Program-made: the position numbers and the translations under genes | Notes under the pieces: model-generated | Told to the model about the DNA's origin: nothing | Databases searched by the model: none | The model's input: the letters and a program-made list of their open reading frames with translations, nothing else | Shown: one piece after another, positions 11,278 through 20,297 of the stretch | Layout of the letters: every line of letters starts with the position of its first letter | Numbering within the stretch: position 1 is the first letter of the stretch | Source: Xanthomonas bromi | GTDB taxonomy: Bacteria > Pseudomonadota > Gammaproteobacteria > Xanthomonadales > Xanthomonadaceae | Direction of reading: 5' to 3' | DNA length: 64,000 bases | Assembly (NCBI RefSeq): GCF_900092025.1 | Contig: NZ_FLTX01000023.1 | Location: forward strand, 62,001-126,000

Positions 11278-12084
11278 ATGAAAGTCAGGCTGTTGATCGT
11301 TGTTGCCGTCCTTGCACTGACGGCGTGTGCCACCACAACTTCGCCAACCGGCCGCCGACAGGTGGTAGGTGGCGTATCGCAACAGCAATTGGACCAGTTG
11401 GGTGCGCAGTCCTTCGCGCAGACCAAGGCCAAGGAAAAAGTCAGTACCGACGGCAAGCAGAACGCCTACGTGCAGTGCGTGGTCAACGCGCTGGTTGGGC
11501 AGTTGCCGCCGCAATGGCGCGAAACCCAATGGGAAACCGCGCTGTTCGTGGATGACGAAGCCAATGCGTTCGCCCTGCCCGGCGGCAAGGTCGGCGTGAA
11601 CACCGGTATCTTCACCGTCGCCAAAAGCCAGGACCAGCTCGCCGCCGTGCTCGGACACGAGATCGGCCATGTCATTTCGCGCCACCACGAAGAGCGCATC
11701 ACCCGTCAGCTCGGCGCACAGACGGGCCTGGGCATCATCGGCGCGCTCGCCGGCGCCGCCTATGGCGACGGGGCGGCCAGCGCGGTCAATCAGGTGGGCG
11801 GTATGACCGCCCAAACAGTGTTCCTGCTGCCTGGTTCGCGCACCCAGGAAAGCGAAGCCGATGTGGTCGGCCAACGTCTGATGGCCCAGGCCGGGTTCGA
11901 TCCGGCCCAGGCAGTGACGCTGTGGCAGAACATGATGGCCGCCAGCGGCAATCGCCAACCGCAGTGGTTATCGACCCACCCCGACCCTGCCAACCGCATC
12001 CGCGAACTGCAGGCCGACGTTGGTCAGCTCGAGCCGGTGTACCAGCAGGCCAAGCAGGCCGGGCGCGTGCCGCGGTGTGGCTAG
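11278..12084 (+). CDS. M48 family lipoprotein metallopeptidase
   Basis: A periplasmic or outer-membrane zinc protease resembling LoiP/YcaL/BepA-type envelope quality-control peptidases. The N-terminus is a lipoprotein signal with lipobox LTAC (Cys17). The zinc motif HEIGH is at residues 127-131, and the second metal-ligand segment SEADVVGQRLM follows with the usual spacing. The tail has the family-typical STHPDPANRIRELQ. It has 268 residues and a good AGGGAG-like ribosome site upstream. The substrate is probably a misfolded outer-membrane protein, by family analogy. Confidence 0.88.
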   Translation: MKVRLLIVVAVLALTACATTTSPTGRRQVVGGVSQQQLDQLGAQSFAQTKAKEKVSTDGKQNAYVQCVVNALVGQLPPQWRETQWETALFVDDEANAFALPGGKVGVNTGIFTVAKSQDQLAAVLGHEIGHVISRHHEERITRQLGAQTGLGIIGALAGAAYGDGAASAVNQVGGMTAQTVFLLPGSRTQESEADVVGQRLMAQAGFDPAQAVTLWQNMMAASGNRQPQWLSTHPDPANRIRELQADVGQLEPVYQQAKQAGRVPRCG

Positions 12085-12361
12085 AACCACTAACAGGATC
12101 TGCCTGGCTTCCGCCAATCCATGCGGGCACTGACCTGGATTCAACGACTGCCGCATTACACTGCGGGCGCAGGTGCCGCGACCGGTGAGTGGCTGTTAGC
12201 TGCGCTAAGATTTTCGTTCCACGTTCCCGCTTGCCGCACCACAACATGGAAACCGTTTTCGGGAACTGAGACTTTCTGCTAAGTTTGCCGGCTCAGATTT
12301 TCCGTACAGCGCCTATTCCGCTTTTTCGTACCGCCCGACGGCGGATCGTCCGAGGTCAAAC

Positions 12362-13555
12362 ATGAAACTGCTCAACCGCAAGCAAGCCCTGTTGTCCCTG
12401 TTCATTGCCGCGTCGCTGGGTGGGGCTGTCGTCACCGATGCGGTCGCACAGTCGGATCGTTCCTCGGAACGCGCCAGCCGCAAATCCAAAAGCGGCAAGG
12501 CCGAGGAGCTGTACCCGCAGTCGCCCCGTCAGGCACCGACGATCAAGCCGTCGTCGAAGTTGAGCAGCAAGCTGCAGAAGCTGATCGAAACCTTCAACAA
12601 GGGCGAAGACTACCCGGGCGTGCGGACCCAGGCCGATGAGATCCTGGCCAACAGCGCTGCCAACGACGCCGACAAGGCGCTGGCCGCTCAGCTGGCCGCG
12701 CAGGCTGCCTACAACCTGAACGACGCCGCCGCTGCCAAGAAATATCTGCAGCAGGCGATCGGTCTGAACGCGCTGGACAACAACGGCCAGTTCCAGTCGA
12801 TGCTGATGCTGGCGCAGTTGCAGATGCAGGACAACCAGCAGGCCGAAGGTCTGGCCACGCTTGATAAGTACCTCGAAGAGAGCAAGTCGCAGCGTCCGGA
12901 GGATCTGATCCTCAAGGGCCAGGCGCTGTACCAGGCCGAGCGCTATAAGGAGGCGATTCCGGTGTTGAAGCAGGCAATTGCTGCGTCGCCCGAGCCCAAG
13001 GACACCTGGAACCAGTTGCTGATGGCCTCATACGCCGAAGCCGGCCAGACCGGTGAGGCGATCGCTGCTGCCGAGGCGCTTGCTGCCAAGACGCCGAACG
13101 ACAAGAAAGCCCAGCTCAACCTGGCCAGCATGTACATGCAGGCCGACCAGATGGACAAGGCCGCAGGCGTGATGGACAAGCTGCGTGCCTCCGGGCAGTT
13201 GACCGAAGAAAAGGAATACAAGCAGTTGTATTCCATCTACGCCAACACCGAGAACAAGGAAAAGGACGTCATCGCTGTCATCAATGAAGGTATGCAAAAG
13301 GGCATCCTCAAGCCTGATTATCAGACATACCTTGCGCTGGCGCAGTCGTATTACTACAGCGACGATGTGCCGAAGGCGATCGAAAACTGGCAGAAGGCCG
13401 CACCGCTTTCCAAGGACGGCGAGACCTATTTGAATCTGGCCAAGGCACTGCACTCGGAAGGTCGCATCCCGGAGGCCAAGCAGGCCGCACAGCAGGCGAT
13501 CGCCAAGGGCGTTAAAAAACCCGAAGACGCCAAGAAGATCATCAACCTGAAGTAA
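12362..13555 (+). CDS. Secreted tetratricopeptide-repeat protein upstream of tonB
   Basis: The protein has 397 residues. A signal peptide (MKLLNRKQALLSLFIAASLG, cleaved near AVAQS) is followed by a Lys/Ser-rich linker and a run of helical TPR-like repeats from about residue 70 to the end, with recognisable units such as DLILKGQALYQAERYKEAIP and ETYLNLAKALHSEGRIPEAK. TPR proteins are protein-protein scaffolds; here the location is periplasmic. It directly precedes tonB on the same strand (152-bp gap). The position suggests a supporting role in TonB-dependent uptake, but no partner can be read from the sequence. Confidence 0.8.
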   Translation: MKLLNRKQALLSLFIAASLGGAVVTDAVAQSDRSSERASRKSKSGKAEELYPQSPRQAPTIKPSSKLSSKLQKLIETFNKGEDYPGVRTQADEILANSAANDADKALAAQLAAQAAYNLNDAAAAKKYLQQAIGLNALDNNGQFQSMLMLAQLQMQDNQQAEGLATLDKYLEESKSQRPEDLILKGQALYQAERYKEAIPVLKQAIAASPEPKDTWNQLLMASYAEAGQTGEAIAAAEALAAKTPNDKKAQLNLASMYMQADQMDKAAGVMDKLRASGQLTEEKEYKQLYSIYANTENKEKDVIAVINEGMQKGILKPDYQTYLALAQSYYYSDDVPKAIENWQKAAPLSKDGETYLNLAKALHSEGRIPEAKQAAQQAIAKGVKKPEDAKKIINLK

Positions 13556-13661
13556 AGAAGAAAATAAACCCCCGAAATCCCTGTGTTTTTAGTGGTTGCA
13601 GGACTCGGGATTGGTATAAGCTTGGGAGTTCCTGCGGTGTCAGAGCCGTCCGAAAACCTGG

Positions 13662-13679
13662 GGATCATCACAGTGATCC
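13662..13679. promoter_or_regulatory. Inverted repeat upstream of tonB
   Basis: GGATCA-N6-TGATCC lies 28 bp before the tonB start codon. It could be an operator or a leader hairpin. It does not resemble a Fur box, so no regulator is assigned. Confidence 0.3.
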
Positions 13680-13707
13680 GGGCCCCCACTGAAAGAGCCA
13701 TTGGCGC

Positions 13708-14379
13708 ATGACGGAACAACTCGTTATCCACAGGCATGACTACGATGCCGGGAACCAGGGCCTGAGCTGGGCCCGCATTATCGGCATTGCTTTTGTAATT
13801 GCTTTGCACCTCACTGCACTGATGATGTTGCTGATCCCTGCAGTGGCGCCGAAGGCTCCGGCAGAGAAGGAGCGCACCACCACGGTGACGTTGGTGGATG
13901 CACCGCCGCCTCCCCCGCCGCCGCCGCCGCCGCCGCCGCCGGAAGACAAGCCGCCGCCGCCGGTCAAGAATCTGTCGCCGCCGAAGCCGTCACCGGTTCC
14001 GCCGCCGCCGGAAGCTCCGGTGGTCGACGTTCCCGAACCGCGTCCGAGCGATATCGTCACGCCGCCGAGCCCGCCGAGCCCTCCGGCTCAGCCGAGCGAC
14101 ATTGGCGCCAGCGTCGATATCTCGTCCAAGAACATGAACCCGCCGAAGTATCCGCCTGCTGCATTCCGTGCCGGCGTCCAAGGCGAGGTCATCCTGATCG
14201 TGGATGTGGATGCAAGCGGCAACGTGACCAACGTGTCGGTCGAAAAGTCCAGCCGCAACCGCGACCTTGACCGTGCCGCGATGGACGCAGCACGCAAGTG
14301 GAAGTTCAACGCCTCCACTGTCAACGGGCAGAAAGCCGCCGGACGCGTCCGCGTCCCGGTCAACTTTGCTCTGAACTGA
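13708..14379 (+). CDS. tonB: Energy transducer TonB
   Basis: TonB couples the proton motive force, captured by ExbB-ExbD, to outer-membrane TonB-dependent receptors. The 223-residue product has a long cytoplasmic N-terminus before its single membrane helix (about residues 25-50). A Pro-rich periplasmic spacer (about 66-130, with 13 consecutive prolines) follows, then the C-terminal TonB fold (KYPPAAFRAGVQGEVILIVD ... RKWKFNASTVNG). It heads tonB-exbB-exbD1-exbD2. Xanthomonas genomes typically encode very many TonB-dependent receptors, so this system serves many outer-membrane partners, one of which is at 53768-56440. Confidence 0.96.
   Translation: MTEQLVIHRHDYDAGNQGLSWARIIGIAFVIALHLTALMMLLIPAVAPKAPAEKERTTTVTLVDAPPPPPPPPPPPPPEDKPPPPVKNLSPPKPSPVPPPPEAPVVDVPEPRPSDIVTPPSPPSPPAQPSDIGASVDISSKNMNPPKYPPAAFRAGVQGEVILIVDVDASGNVTNVSVEKSSRNRDLDRAAMDAARKWKFNASTVNGQKAAGRVRVPVNFALN
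13915..13941 (+). repeat. (CCG)9 trinucleotide tract in tonB
   Basis: Nine uninterrupted CCG units encode prolines in the TonB periplasmic spacer. Slippage here would change the spacer length by whole residues without breaking the frame. Confidence 0.9.
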
Positions 14380-14463
14380 TCCACGGGCCGGCTGTGGTCG
14401 GCCCAGGATCCTGTCTTCCTTTCGCTCCACCCTTCATCACCACACACAACAAAGGTAAGCGTC

Positions 14464-15225
14464 ATGCTGCAGGAATTCTTTATCGCCGCCGCTGCAGGGG
14501 GCTCCAATCCGTCGGCCGCTCTGTCGCAGATGGGCTTCGAGCACTTGATCACCGAAATGACCTCCAGCCCAGGCGACTTCGCCGTGTCTTGGGTCGTGTT
14601 GATCACCCTGATCGCCATGTCCGCTGCCTCCTGGTACTGGACTGTCATCAATATCTTCCGCGCCACCCGTCTGAAGAGCGCGGCTGACCGCGTCACCACC
14701 GCGTTCTGGGATGCCCCGAATGCACAGGACGCCATCCGCGCCATGGAAGCGCAGCCGGCGTCCGAGCCGTTCTCCAAGATCGCGCTTGACGCAGCTCAGG
14801 CTGCAGCGCACCACCAGCGCGCAGAAGGCAGCACCGGTGGCATGGGCGAGAGCCTGAGCCGTTCGGAGTTCGTCGACCGTGCCCTGCGTCAGGCCGTGAC
14901 CCGCGAAAGCACCAAGCTGCAGTCGGGCATGACCCTGCTGGCGACCGTCGGTGCGACCGCGCCGTTCGTCGGTCTGCTCGGTACCGTGTGGGGCATCTAT
15001 GGCGCGCTGATCAAGATCGGTGCAACCGGTTCGGCCTCCATCGACGCCGTTGCCGGCCCGGTGGGCGAAGCGCTGATCATGACCGCGATCGGTCTGTTCG
15101 TCGCCATCCCGGCCGTGTTCGCGTTCAACTTCTTCTCCAAGGTCAACAGCTCGGTGATCGCCAAGTTCGACACCTTCGCCCACGACCTGCACGACTTCTT
15201 CGCCACCGGTTCGCGCGTCCGCTAA
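14464..15225 (+). CDS. exbB: Biopolymer transport protein ExbB
   Basis: ExbB (MotA/TolQ/ExbB proton-channel family) forms the inner-membrane pentamer that energises TonB. It has 253 residues, with three membrane helices: one near residues 40-60 (SWVVLITLIAMSAASWYWTV) and two C-terminal ones flanking the conserved loop ATVGATAPFVGLLGTVWGIY. The block EALIMTAIGLFVAIPAVFAFNF is also family-typical. The gene follows tonB by 84 bp and precedes exbD1 by 46 bp. Confidence 0.96.
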   Translation: MLQEFFIAAAAGGSNPSAALSQMGFEHLITEMTSSPGDFAVSWVVLITLIAMSAASWYWTVINIFRATRLKSAADRVTTAFWDAPNAQDAIRAMEAQPASEPFSKIALDAAQAAAHHQRAEGSTGGMGESLSRSEFVDRALRQAVTRESTKLQSGMTLLATVGATAPFVGLLGTVWGIYGALIKIGATGSASIDAVAGPVGEALIMTAIGLFVAIPAVFAFNFFSKVNSSVIAKFDTFAHDLHDFFATGSRVR

Positions 15226-15271
15226 TCCGGTCGTAAAGAACGCCTTCGCAACGATTTAGACGGAGCCCGTT

Positions 15272-15694
<423 letters not shown>

Positions 15695-15697
15695 GCC

Positions 15698-16111
15698 ATG
15701 GCATTTAGTACAGGTGGTGGCCGTGGCCCGATGGCCGACATCAACGTCACGCCGCTGGTGGACGTGATGCTGGTGCTGCTGATCATCTTCATCGTGACCG
15801 CGCCGATCATGACCTACCCGATCGCCGTGGATCTGCCGCAGCGGGTGCTCAACCCGCCACCGCAGACGACCGAACCGCCGCCGCCGATCGAATTGCGCAT
15901 CGACGCCAGCAACCAGGTGTTCTGGAACAACAGCCCGACCCCGGTCGATGCGTTGCAACAGAAGATGGAAGAAGTGGTGCAGGCCGATCCGACCAATCAG
16001 CCGGAACTGCGCATCGATGCAAATCCGGATGCGGAGTACGAGGTGATGGCCAAGGTACTGGCCGCTGCGAAGAACTCGCAGATGAAGAAAATCGGCTTCA
16101 TGCAGCAGTAA
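15698..16111 (+). CDS. exbD2: Biopolymer transport protein ExbD2
   Basis: This second ExbD paralogue has 137 residues, with the intact membrane helix and Asp ([20 protein letters not shown]) and a periplasmic domain that differs from ExbD1 ([20 protein letters not shown]). In Xanthomonas campestris, exbD2 has been reported to be dispensable for iron uptake but needed for plant responses. It closes the operon; a strong terminator follows 44 bp later. A third, deleted copy lies at 16703-17059. Confidence 0.94.
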   Translation: MAFSTGGGRGPMADINVTPLVDVMLVLLIIFIVTAPIMTYPIAVDLPQRVLNPPPQTTEPPPPIELRIDASNQVFWNNSPTPVDALQQKMEEVVQADPTNQPELRIDANPDAEYEVMAKVLAAAKNSQMKKIGFMQQ

Positions 16112-16155
16112 ACGGTTCTGCAAGACCGCAACACAACAGTCATGACGCGACTGCG

Positions 16156-16185
16156 ACGCCACCGGAAACGGTGGCGTTTTTTTTT
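16156..16185 (+). terminator. Terminator of the tonB-exb operon
   Basis: A 9-bp perfect stem (ACGCCACCG / CGGTGGCGT) with a GAAA loop is followed by nine T residues, a strong intrinsic terminator. Confidence 0.93.
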
Positions 16186-16702
16186 GTGTCTGCTGTCTGC
16201 ATCGCGGCATCTAAAACTACACCTGTGTCGCAGCGATCTCGATCGCTTTGCACCGAAGCAGTTGCGCGGTTGTTGCTGCAGGAAAGTTGCCGGTCACGCC
16301 CTTCGTTTACTGCCAGATGGCACGCAACGGAGTGATACATGTCGATGGGATTGTTGCGCCCACTGCCCGGCTATGCACCAGGTGCGCACTGGTCATGAGC
16401 GTTGCGGCCTGCCTTTTGCGCGTATGACGCGCAGAAGGCGCGTCATACATTGACTCGACTGTCCGCAAGGCGGCCAACGCTTGTTGGCGCTCGATTGCCG
16501 ACTTCCTGGATCCCGCACGCGTTGCTCTCCGCGCTTGGGCGCGTGTCAACGCCCAGGCATGCGCGCCAAGCCGATGCCCTGCTCTGCGAGGGCACCCCGC
16601 TCCGCTCAGGCGCGCACGCACATGCGTCGCGTTGCCGACGTTAGTGGCAGGTGTATGCCGCCCGGCTGTGCAGCGCCTACGATCCCACCCCAGGAGGCAG
16701 TC
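16186..16702. other. Gene-free gap before the third exbD copy
   Basis: About 520 bp. Open frames here have no recognisable product, and no promoter or repeat stands out. A sequence CCCAGGAGGCAGTC with a strong AGGAGG ribosome site ends the gap, just before the exbD-like ATG at 16703. Confidence 0.5.
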
Positions 16703-17059
16703 ATGGCTTTCAGCACGATCGGGAATCGGGGACTGCTGGCGGAGATCAATGTCACGCCGCTGGTGACGCGAACCATCACGGTGGCTCTGCCGCGGCACAG
16801 TTCGCAAGCCGAGACACGACTGGAGCCGCCTGCACCCATCGCCTTGCGTGTGGATGCGGACGGCCAACTGTTCTGGAATGCCAGCCCGATGAAGCTGCAG
16901 CAATTCCAGTCCATGCTGATCGGGCAGATGCAGGAAACCGCGGGAAATCAGCCGGAACAGCGCATCGCCGCAAGTGCCGACGCCGAGTACGCAGTGATGG
17001 CGAGCGTGCTGGCGGCAGCAAAGAATGCACAGGTGCAGCGCATTGCGTTCGTACAGTAA
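16703..17059 (+). pseudogene. exbD paralogue lacking its transmembrane helix
   Basis: The 118-residue frame aligns with ExbD2 along its whole length. It starts MAFSTIGNRGLLAEINVTPL and shares the FWNASP and DAEYAVMASVLAAAKNAQVQ blocks. Right after NVTPLV, about 18 residues are missing, exactly the membrane helix with the essential Asp, and TRTITVALP follows. The frame stays open and a strong AGGAGG ribosome site is kept. The product could not anchor in the membrane or carry protons as ExbD does. It may be a pseudogene after an in-frame deletion, or a soluble ExbD-like periplasmic-domain protein. It has no signal peptide. Confidence 0.8.
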
Positions 17060-17066
17060 ATGTTTT

Positions 17067-17087
17067 CCAAGAGCGCTTTGCTCTTGG
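17067..17087 (+). terminator. Hairpin after the exbD-like gene
   Basis: CCAAGAGC / GCTCTTGG stem with a 5-base loop starts 8 bp past the stop codon but lacks a T run. A second hairpin, GCGATGCGG / CCGCATCGC, lies at 17113-17140. One of them may end the converging transcripts of the exbD copy and pdxJ. Confidence 0.4.
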
Positions 17088-17321
17088 CCAAGTGCAATGA
17101 AAACAACAACAGGCGATGCGGGGCCCAGTCGCCGCATCGCGTCTTTGTACGCCCAACGGAATGGTGAGGGATCAAGGTGGTTACTTGCCGCCAGCAGGTT
17201 GAAGTGACGGATCAAACACCACCTCGTAAAGTGACTGCGCAGCACGCAGCACGCAGCTCACACGCACGCGTTATTGCCAACACAGTGATTGGTCATCGGA
17301 CGCCGCCGTTACCGCACGGAC

Positions 17322-18089
17322 TCAGGCGGTGACGTGGCCGCCGTGCAGAATGCCGACATACGCACGCACGCTCGCATCCAACCCTTGATACAGGGCTTCG
17401 CTGATCAAGGCGTGGCCGATGGACACTTCGCGCACGCCCGGGACAGCGGCGAGAAAATCGCCCAGGTTGGCCTGCGATAAATCATGCCCTGCATTGATGC
17501 CCAGGCCAGCGGCATGGGCGCGCTGCGCGGCATCGGCGAACAGCGTCAATGCGGTATCCGCCTGCCCGCTGGCATGCGCGTGCGCATACGGGCCGGTGTA
17601 CAACTCGATACGGTCTGCACCGAGCAGGGCCGCGCTGGCGATGTCCGGGTTACCGGCATCGACGAACAGGCTGACACGGCTGCCCAGCGCCTTGAACGCG
17701 GCGATCAACTCGGCGAGTTGCGTGGTGTCCTGCGCAAAATCGAACCCGTGGTCGGACGTCAGTTGCCCGTCGCCGTCCGGCACCAGCGTGATTTGTTCGG
17801 GGCGTGTGGCGCGGCACAACGCCAGCAGCCCCGGATAGCCTGTCCGTGGCGGCGCGAACGGGTTGCCTTCGATATTGAATTCGACAGCGTGCTCGCGCGT
17901 CAGCGCACTGAGCGCCAACACGTCGTCGGCACGGATATGGCGCTGGTCCGGGCGCGGGTGCACGGTGATGCCGTGCGCACCGGCCGCGATGCAGGTGCGT
18001 GCGGCCTGCACCACATCCGGGCCGGTGCCACCGCGCGAATTGCGCAGGACCGCGATCTTGTTGACGTTGACGCTGAGCTGGGTGGTCAT
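17322..18089 (-). CDS. pdxJ: Pyridoxine 5'-phosphate synthase
   Basis: PdxJ condenses 1-deoxy-D-xylulose 5-phosphate with 3-amino-2-oxopropyl phosphate to pyridoxine 5'-phosphate, the last ring-forming step of DXP-dependent vitamin B6 synthesis. The 255-residue (beta/alpha)8 protein shows the family blocks [55 protein letters not shown] and [14 protein letters not shown]. It lies 10 bp behind a small membrane-protein gene on the same strand and so is probably cotranscribed with it. Confidence 0.96.
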   Translation of the reverse strand: MTTQLSVNVNKIAVLRNSRGGTGPDVVQAARTCIAAGAHGITVHPRPDQRHIRADDVLALSALTREHAVEFNIEGNPFAPPRTGYPGLLALCRATRPEQITLVPDGDGQLTSDHGFDFAQDTTQLAELIAAFKALGSRVSLFVDAGNPDIASAALLGADRIELYTGPYAHAHASGQADTALTLFADAAQRAHAAGLGINAGHDLSQANLGDFLAAVPGVREVSIGHALISEALYQGLDASVRAYVGILHGGHVTA

Positions 18090-18099
18090 ACGATCGCCG

Positions 18100-18369
18100 T
18101 CAGGCCTGCGGCGTGCTGTCGCGTGCTGCGGCAGCGGCGGCCGACTTGCGCGCGTCGGCCAGTTCGCGCAGGCGGCGCAACTCGGCCGGGTCGATCATGC
18201 TGCTGGTATCGCGTTGGGTGTCGCCCATGCGCGAGGCGAACCAGCCGCGCGTCCACAACAGCAGCAGCACCAACGCCACCAGCAGCGAGACCACCAGCAA
18301 CCACACATGCGGCGTGCTGAAGGCCAGCACCAGCGCACCCAGTGCCATAAGCAGAAACAGCCAGTGCAT
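18100..18369 (-). CDS. Small membrane protein upstream of pdxJ
   Basis: The 89-residue product starts [20 protein letters not shown] and has two close hydrophobic helices (about residues 3-20 and 22-40). A charged, Ala-rich cytoplasmic tail follows ([20 protein letters not shown]). I do not recognise a named family. The ATG at 18369 has an AGCTTGT-type leader with GGGGAGCTTG as a fair ribosome site. Spacing to pdxJ is 10 bp, so the two form an operon; a functional link to B6 synthesis is not implied. Confidence 0.65.
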   Translation of the reverse strand: MHWLFLLMALGALVLAFSTPHVWLLVVSLLVALVLLLLWTRGWFASRMGDTQRDTSSMIDPAELRRLRELADARKSAAAAAARDSTPQA

Positions 18370-18443
18370 GACAAGCTCCCCGTTGAGTGGCGGCAGTGTA
18401 GCGCCGGGCACGGCGCGGTTCCACGTGGGCGCGCCGTTGCTGG

Positions 18444-19904
18444 TCAGAGCAGCGGCGACAGCAGCCGTGCGCCCGCCTCCGGCAGGCGTGAACGCCATAA
18501 CGGCCGATGCGGCACGAAGCGCACTTCCTGCGCCTGTTCCATGTCGGTGCCGATCAGCCCGGCCACCTCCGCCGCGACCGCCTGATCGCGGAACAGCATC
18601 GACAGTTCGAAATTGAGACGGAAGCTGCGGCTGTCGAAATTGGCGCTGCCGACGATGCACACATCGTCGTCGGTCAGTAGCGCCTTGGTGTGCAGCATGC
18701 GCGGGCCGTATTCGTAGATACGCACGCCTGCCTCGAGCAGCTCGTCGAAATACGACCGTGCCGCGTAGGTGACCAGGCGCGAATCGCTCACCCGCGGCAC
18801 CAGCAGGCGCACGTCCAGCCCGCCGAGCGCGGCCGAGGTCAGCGCCATGCGGGCGGCTTCGCCGGGGACGAAATACGGGGTGACCAGCCACACCCGGTGC
18901 TTGGCCTCATGGATGGCTGCAACCATCAGGCGGTGGATCGCTTCCCACGACGAATCCGGTCCGGACACCAGCACCTGCGCATCTACGCTGCCCTGCGCGC
19001 GGGTGGGCACATCGTCCGGCCACAGCTGCTGGCCGTGGAAGGCGGCGCGGCCCTGGCCGGTGGCATAGAGCCAATCCTCCAGGAACACCAGCTGCAGACT
19101 GCGCACCACATGGCCTTGCAGGCGCACGTGCAGATCGCGATACGCATCCTTGCGCACCTGCTCGTTTTCGTCGTCGGTAACGTTGATGCCGCCGGTGAAG
19201 CCGATCCGGCCATCGATGACGATCACCTTGCGGTGGGTGCGCAGGTTCAGCCACGGCCGCTTGAAGGGCTTGAGCAGCTGCGATGGGTGGAACCAGGCGG
19301 TTTCCACCCCGGCCTGCCGCAGCGTGCGCAACACGCGCCGGGTCATCGCCGACGAGCCCACCGCATCCATCAGCAGGCGCACCTTGACCCCGGCGCGGGC
19401 GCGCTCCATCAGCGCAGCGCAGATCGCGGTGCCGCTGTGGTCGGGCTGGAAGATGTAGTACTCCAGATGGATGTGGTCGCGCGCATGACCGATCGCGTCG
19501 ATGATGGCGGCGTACGTCGCAGCGCCATCCACCAGCCAATGCACTTCGGTGGCGCTGCTGGGCGCCAGCCCGGTGGTGGACTGAGCGATCTTGGCCAGCT
19601 CCGTGCAGTCGGCATCCGGGGGGCAGACGGTGCTGTAGCTCTCCATGCCCGAGCGCGAGCGTCCGCGCCGCAACCGCTGCCGCTTCACTTTTTGCGGGCC
19701 CAGCCAGTAGTAGATCAACAGTCCCAGGTACGGCAGCGCCGCCAGCGACAGTACCCAGCTCAGCGTGGCCACCGGCTCGCGCTTTTGCAACACGATCCAG
19801 CTGGCGATCCACAGCAGATAGAGCAGGTAGGCGGCGAGAAGGAGCGCTTCGAGGTGGGGAATGTTGGCCAGCCAATCCCACGCGCCCTGTGCAAGTGCGA
19901 GCAT
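18444..19904 (-). CDS. cls: Cardiolipin synthase (phospholipase D family)
   Basis: Cardiolipin synthase transfers a phosphatidyl group between two phosphatidylglycerols at the inner membrane. The 486-residue protein has two N-terminal membrane helices (AALLLAAYLLYLLWIASWIV and ATLSWVLSLAALPYLGLLIY). Two HKD phospholipase D motifs follow: HRKVIVIDGRIGFTGGINVT (about residue 222) and HTKALLTDDDVCIVGSANFD (about residue 404). This is the standard ClsA-type layout. The gene stands alone, with about 75 bp to the small gene downstream. Confidence 0.93.
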   Translation of the reverse strand: MLALAQGAWDWLANIPHLEALLLAAYLLYLLWIASWIVLQKREPVATLSWVLSLAALPYLGLLIYYWLGPQKVKRQRLRRGRSRSGMESYSTVCPPDADCTELAKIAQSTTGLAPSSATEVHWLVDGAATYAAIIDAIGHARDHIHLEYYIFQPDHSGTAICAALMERARAGVKVRLLMDAVGSSAMTRRVLRTLRQAGVETAWFHPSQLLKPFKRPWLNLRTHRKVIVIDGRIGFTGGINVTDDENEQVRKDAYRDLHVRLQGHVVRSLQLVFLEDWLYATGQGRAAFHGQQLWPDDVPTRAQGSVDAQVLVSGPDSSWEAIHRLMVAAIHEAKHRVWLVTPYFVPGEAARMALTSAALGGLDVRLLVPRVSDSRLVTYAARSYFDELLEAGVRIYEYGPRMLHTKALLTDDDVCIVGSANFDSRSFRLNFELSMLFRDQAVAAEVAGLIGTDMEQAQEVRFVPHRPLWRSRLPEAGARLLSPLL

Positions 19905-20297
19905 GCGCGGATTCTACGGGGCGCACGCGGTGTTGCGATGACCGTAGGCTGCCTGAGTGACCGATGCGGCGACTTCAGAAGTGCTACTCCAACGCTGCCA
20001 CTGCCGCCTTGCTCGCCCTGCTGCCCATCAAGCCGGCGCGACGTCCCCCCTGCTCTGCCAATGTCGGCATCTTGCCCATGCCCATCTCAACCTGCATGAC
20101 ACGCGCCAGCCATCGCTAGACCGCGCTGCAGCGAGGATTGAGCAATGCGCTTGCGCAGTATCAACGTGCGTTCGAGGTTGGACGTTCGGCACGTGCCGAC
20201 CTCGTGCTGCAACCCTTTCACGCCATCAGGTTGTAACCACTTGCTGGAGGTCGTGCACCGCTCGGGAACCAACGCCGAAGCAGACAGTGCAGAACGA
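19905..20297. other. Gap between cls and the radical SAM gene
   Basis: About 390 bp without a supportable gene. The frames that cross it are antisense to flanking genes or lack family similarity. Both neighbours are on the minus strand, so this gap should hold the cls promoter; no clear hexamers are visible. Confidence 0.45.

Noticed and set aside
16142-16453. 103-residue frame after exbD2
   Set aside because: It begins within the terminator hairpin and has no family likeness.
18411-18428. A parS-like GGTTCCACGTGGGC near the small membrane gene, and CGTTCCACGTTCCC near 12216
   Set aside because: Each has only one good half; the second arm is broken, so they do not meet the 14-bp palindrome of the three accepted sites.
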